Source of the DNA: Pigoraptor chileana
Taxonomy: Eukaryota; Opisthokonta; Filasterea
NCBI GenBank assembly: GCA_943704495.1
Contig: CALSCR010003567.1
Span: forward strand, 1 to 64,000
Length of the DNA: 64,000 nucleotides
Direction: 5' to 3'
The position numbers were made by a program, and so were the translations under genes. Numbering within the stretch: position 1 is the first letter of the stretch; every line of letters starts with the position of its first letter. The notes beneath the pieces are model-generated. The model did not search any database and was not told the DNA's origin. It saw only the letters and a program-made list of their open reading frames with translations. Positions 62,360 through 64,000 of this stretch are shown here, piece after piece.

Positions 62360-64000
62360 CCATAAGAATACATAGCTTATATACAAAGCACACACACACA
62401 CACACACACACAGCGCGCACACACACACAATGCACACACCACTCATCCGGGCAAAGGCGTGGTCAATGTCTTCGAGAAGAAGAACGCAGCGTTGCGGTGT
62501 TTCATTGAGCAGATCCATGACATTTTCGTCCGACAGCGATGGATTTGCCAGGCTGAGCACGTGGATGTTGATTCCCATGAATCCCGCAAGTGCTGCCACA
62601 AGCGACGTCTTTCCATTGCCAGGTGGACCATACAGGAGGTAACCTCTGCGGGATGTCGGGTTGTCGGGGGGAAACATGACACAATGCGGCAATGCGGTGA
62701 GGGTTAATCCAGTGTAGATACGGAACCGCCCGAATTGAATGGAGCACCCCCCCCCCAAACGCGATTGCGGCCACAGCACACGCGTGATCGACGATGATCA
62801 GTCGTTCCCGCAAACACGCAATGCACACCGACAGGACCATCGCACATGCAGTGGAAGCGAGGCACACGAGCCCACACACCTCCGGAACGGTATACCCCTG
62901 TCAAGATACCAGGCCTCACTCTCGAAAAACTCGCGGATATCGGCTGAAAGTTCTTCTTCAAGGGAGCCCTGCAAAATAACGGAGGAGAGCGGGCGGATGG
63001 GCCGCACACGTGACCGCTGCCACGTGCCATACTGCCGCCGGGTGTTGATGTGCGCGCAGTGTGGGGAATGTTTAAATAGGGCGGGTGTCGTGAGCACACA
63101 GACATGCGTGCCGTTTCCGGTCATAGCAGCCCACACAGATTGCAATCAGACGAATCACCAGTGCAGTGAGCAGCCCCTCAAAGGGGGATGGATTAGGCAG
63201 TGCACGCAGGCGCGCTCTCCACTGCACAAACACAAATAAACGAAAGTGCTGTTGTTTGTGTGTGACGGCACATACCTGGTCTCCAGTGAAAATGACGGTG
63301 AGGTGCTTATCACGTGCCATCTGCTTCTCGAGGGCATCCCGCACCAGCAGGTCTATTGGCTCACGTGATCGACCCAGGAGCGTGATGGAGATCTTCTCCA
63401 CCTTGTCCTTGCCAATCTCGTTCTTTTTTCGTTCCCTCGTCAGCATTCCAATCTTGCAACCGACTCGAATAAAGTGAGTCCCTACACCAGTGCAAAGTGG
63501 CCCATGAGCACAAACGAGTCATACGCGCACACCGACACCGCGTTCAGTTCAGCACTCACATTCCTTTGGGGCATGGGGAGTGAATTTGATGACACGCACG
63601 CAAGAGTACACACCACATGCAATCAAGGACACATAAATACCTGGTGCCGGCGTAAAATCGATCACAGTCCCCGATGATCCTTGTTGCAGTGTTTCACCAC
63701 GCTTCACTGGAAAGCACAAGCACGGAATGCATGGTCACATGAGCACACACCACGCGACATGACGTGCAAACAGTGGCCATGTGAAGCAATTGTGAAAGAC
63801 GCAGCAGTGAACGTGGTTGGAGCCCACGTGATGAAGCTGTCTTCAAAGCACGGTGGGATACCACTTGCAAACAGAGAAAATGCACACACGTTGGCTTTGT
63901 TCCATGCCATTGCACATCAACGTCCCACTGCATTCAAAGCACGAACACTCTGCGAACACTCACATCGGGACGAAACAACAACCTCGGTCGCCGTCTTTGT
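61149..64000 (-). CDS. BCS1L: BCS1-type mitochondrial AAA ATPase, 5' end beyond the window
   Basis: BCS1 moves the folded Rieske protein across the inner membrane during complex III assembly. Seven exons are firm: 63706-63641, 63463-63276, 62968-62880, 62645-62440, 62159-61992, 61776-61534 and 61252-61149, about 354 residues. They show [19 protein letters not shown] (BCS1-specific domain), [25 protein letters not shown] (Walker A), [14 protein letters not shown] (Walker B), [14 protein letters not shown] and [20 protein letters not shown] (arginine finger). It ends with [20 protein letters not shown], as in human. The N-terminal exons, including the membrane anchor, lie upstream; one may end near 63965. 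Whether it is BCS1 itself or a paralogue cannot be told without them. Confidence 0.88.
62176..62224. repeat. CA microsatellite in a BCS1 intron
   Basis: A nearly pure CA tract of about 40 bp lies just upstream of the exon starting at 62159 in transcript sense. More CA/TA tracts lie at 62328-62435. Confidence 0.9.

Overview
This is a gene-dense nuclear window from a unicellular-type eukaryote. I count 20 protein genes in 64 kb, almost all split by short GT-AG introns. The introns and spacers are full of GT/CA, GA and TA microsatellites, poly-G/C runs and minisatellites. Exons are GC-rich and the proteins are rich in Ala, Ser and Arg. The gene set points to a cell with cilium/flagellum biology and a holozoan-like endomembrane toolkit. 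It has a class I PI3-kinase with a p85-binding domain, the augmin subunit HAUS3, the ciliary-type protein CFAP20DC and the FERRY complex subunit FERRY3. A flagellated protist related to opisthokonts fits best; I cannot name the species from the sequence alone.

Layout (strand in brackets): eIF3g [-, cut by the left edge], class I PI3K catalytic subunit [+], HAUS3 [-], a secreted protein of six Cys-rich repeats [-], TMEM70 [+], a large WD40 protein [-], CPT2 [-], a small Gly/Ala-rich membrane protein [+], DHX16/PRP2 [-], UTP18 [+], CFAP20DC [-], TMA7 [-], ATP synthase gamma [+], a TRAF-type zinc-finger coiled-coil protein [-], a small acylated Gly/Tyr-rich protein [-], FERRY3 [+], MTHFS [+], NDUFAF3 [-], sideroflexin [+], BCS1-type AAA ATPase [-, cut by the right edge]. 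Strands mostly alternate, so neighbours often share a divergent promoter or abut tail to tail. The closest pair, MTHFS and NDUFAF3, has stop codons 10 bp apart.

Seven of the 20 genes are nuclear genes for mitochondrial proteins: TMEM70, CPT2, ATP synthase gamma, MTHFS, NDUFAF3, sideroflexin and BCS1. Three are respiratory-chain or ATP-synthase assembly factors. Sideroflexin (serine import) and MTHFS (folate) both serve one-carbon metabolism. Several divergent promoters carry CACGTG E-boxes, and the NDUFAF3/sideroflexin promoter carries two perfect CArG boxes.

The most unusual items are: (1) a short dispersed repeat, flanked by GA tracts, in five introns of minus-strand genes and always in the same orientation; (2) the secreted repeat protein, whose internal exons are all bounded by phase-1 introns, with most repeats on single exons; (3) a 0.67 kb intronic minisatellite in UTP18 that holds the only assembly gap; (4) two GC-AG introns. 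Exon coordinates were built by hand from splice sites, reading-frame phase and remembered family sequences, so single boundaries may be off by a base or more. I saw no tRNA, rRNA, CRISPR array or recognisable transposon.
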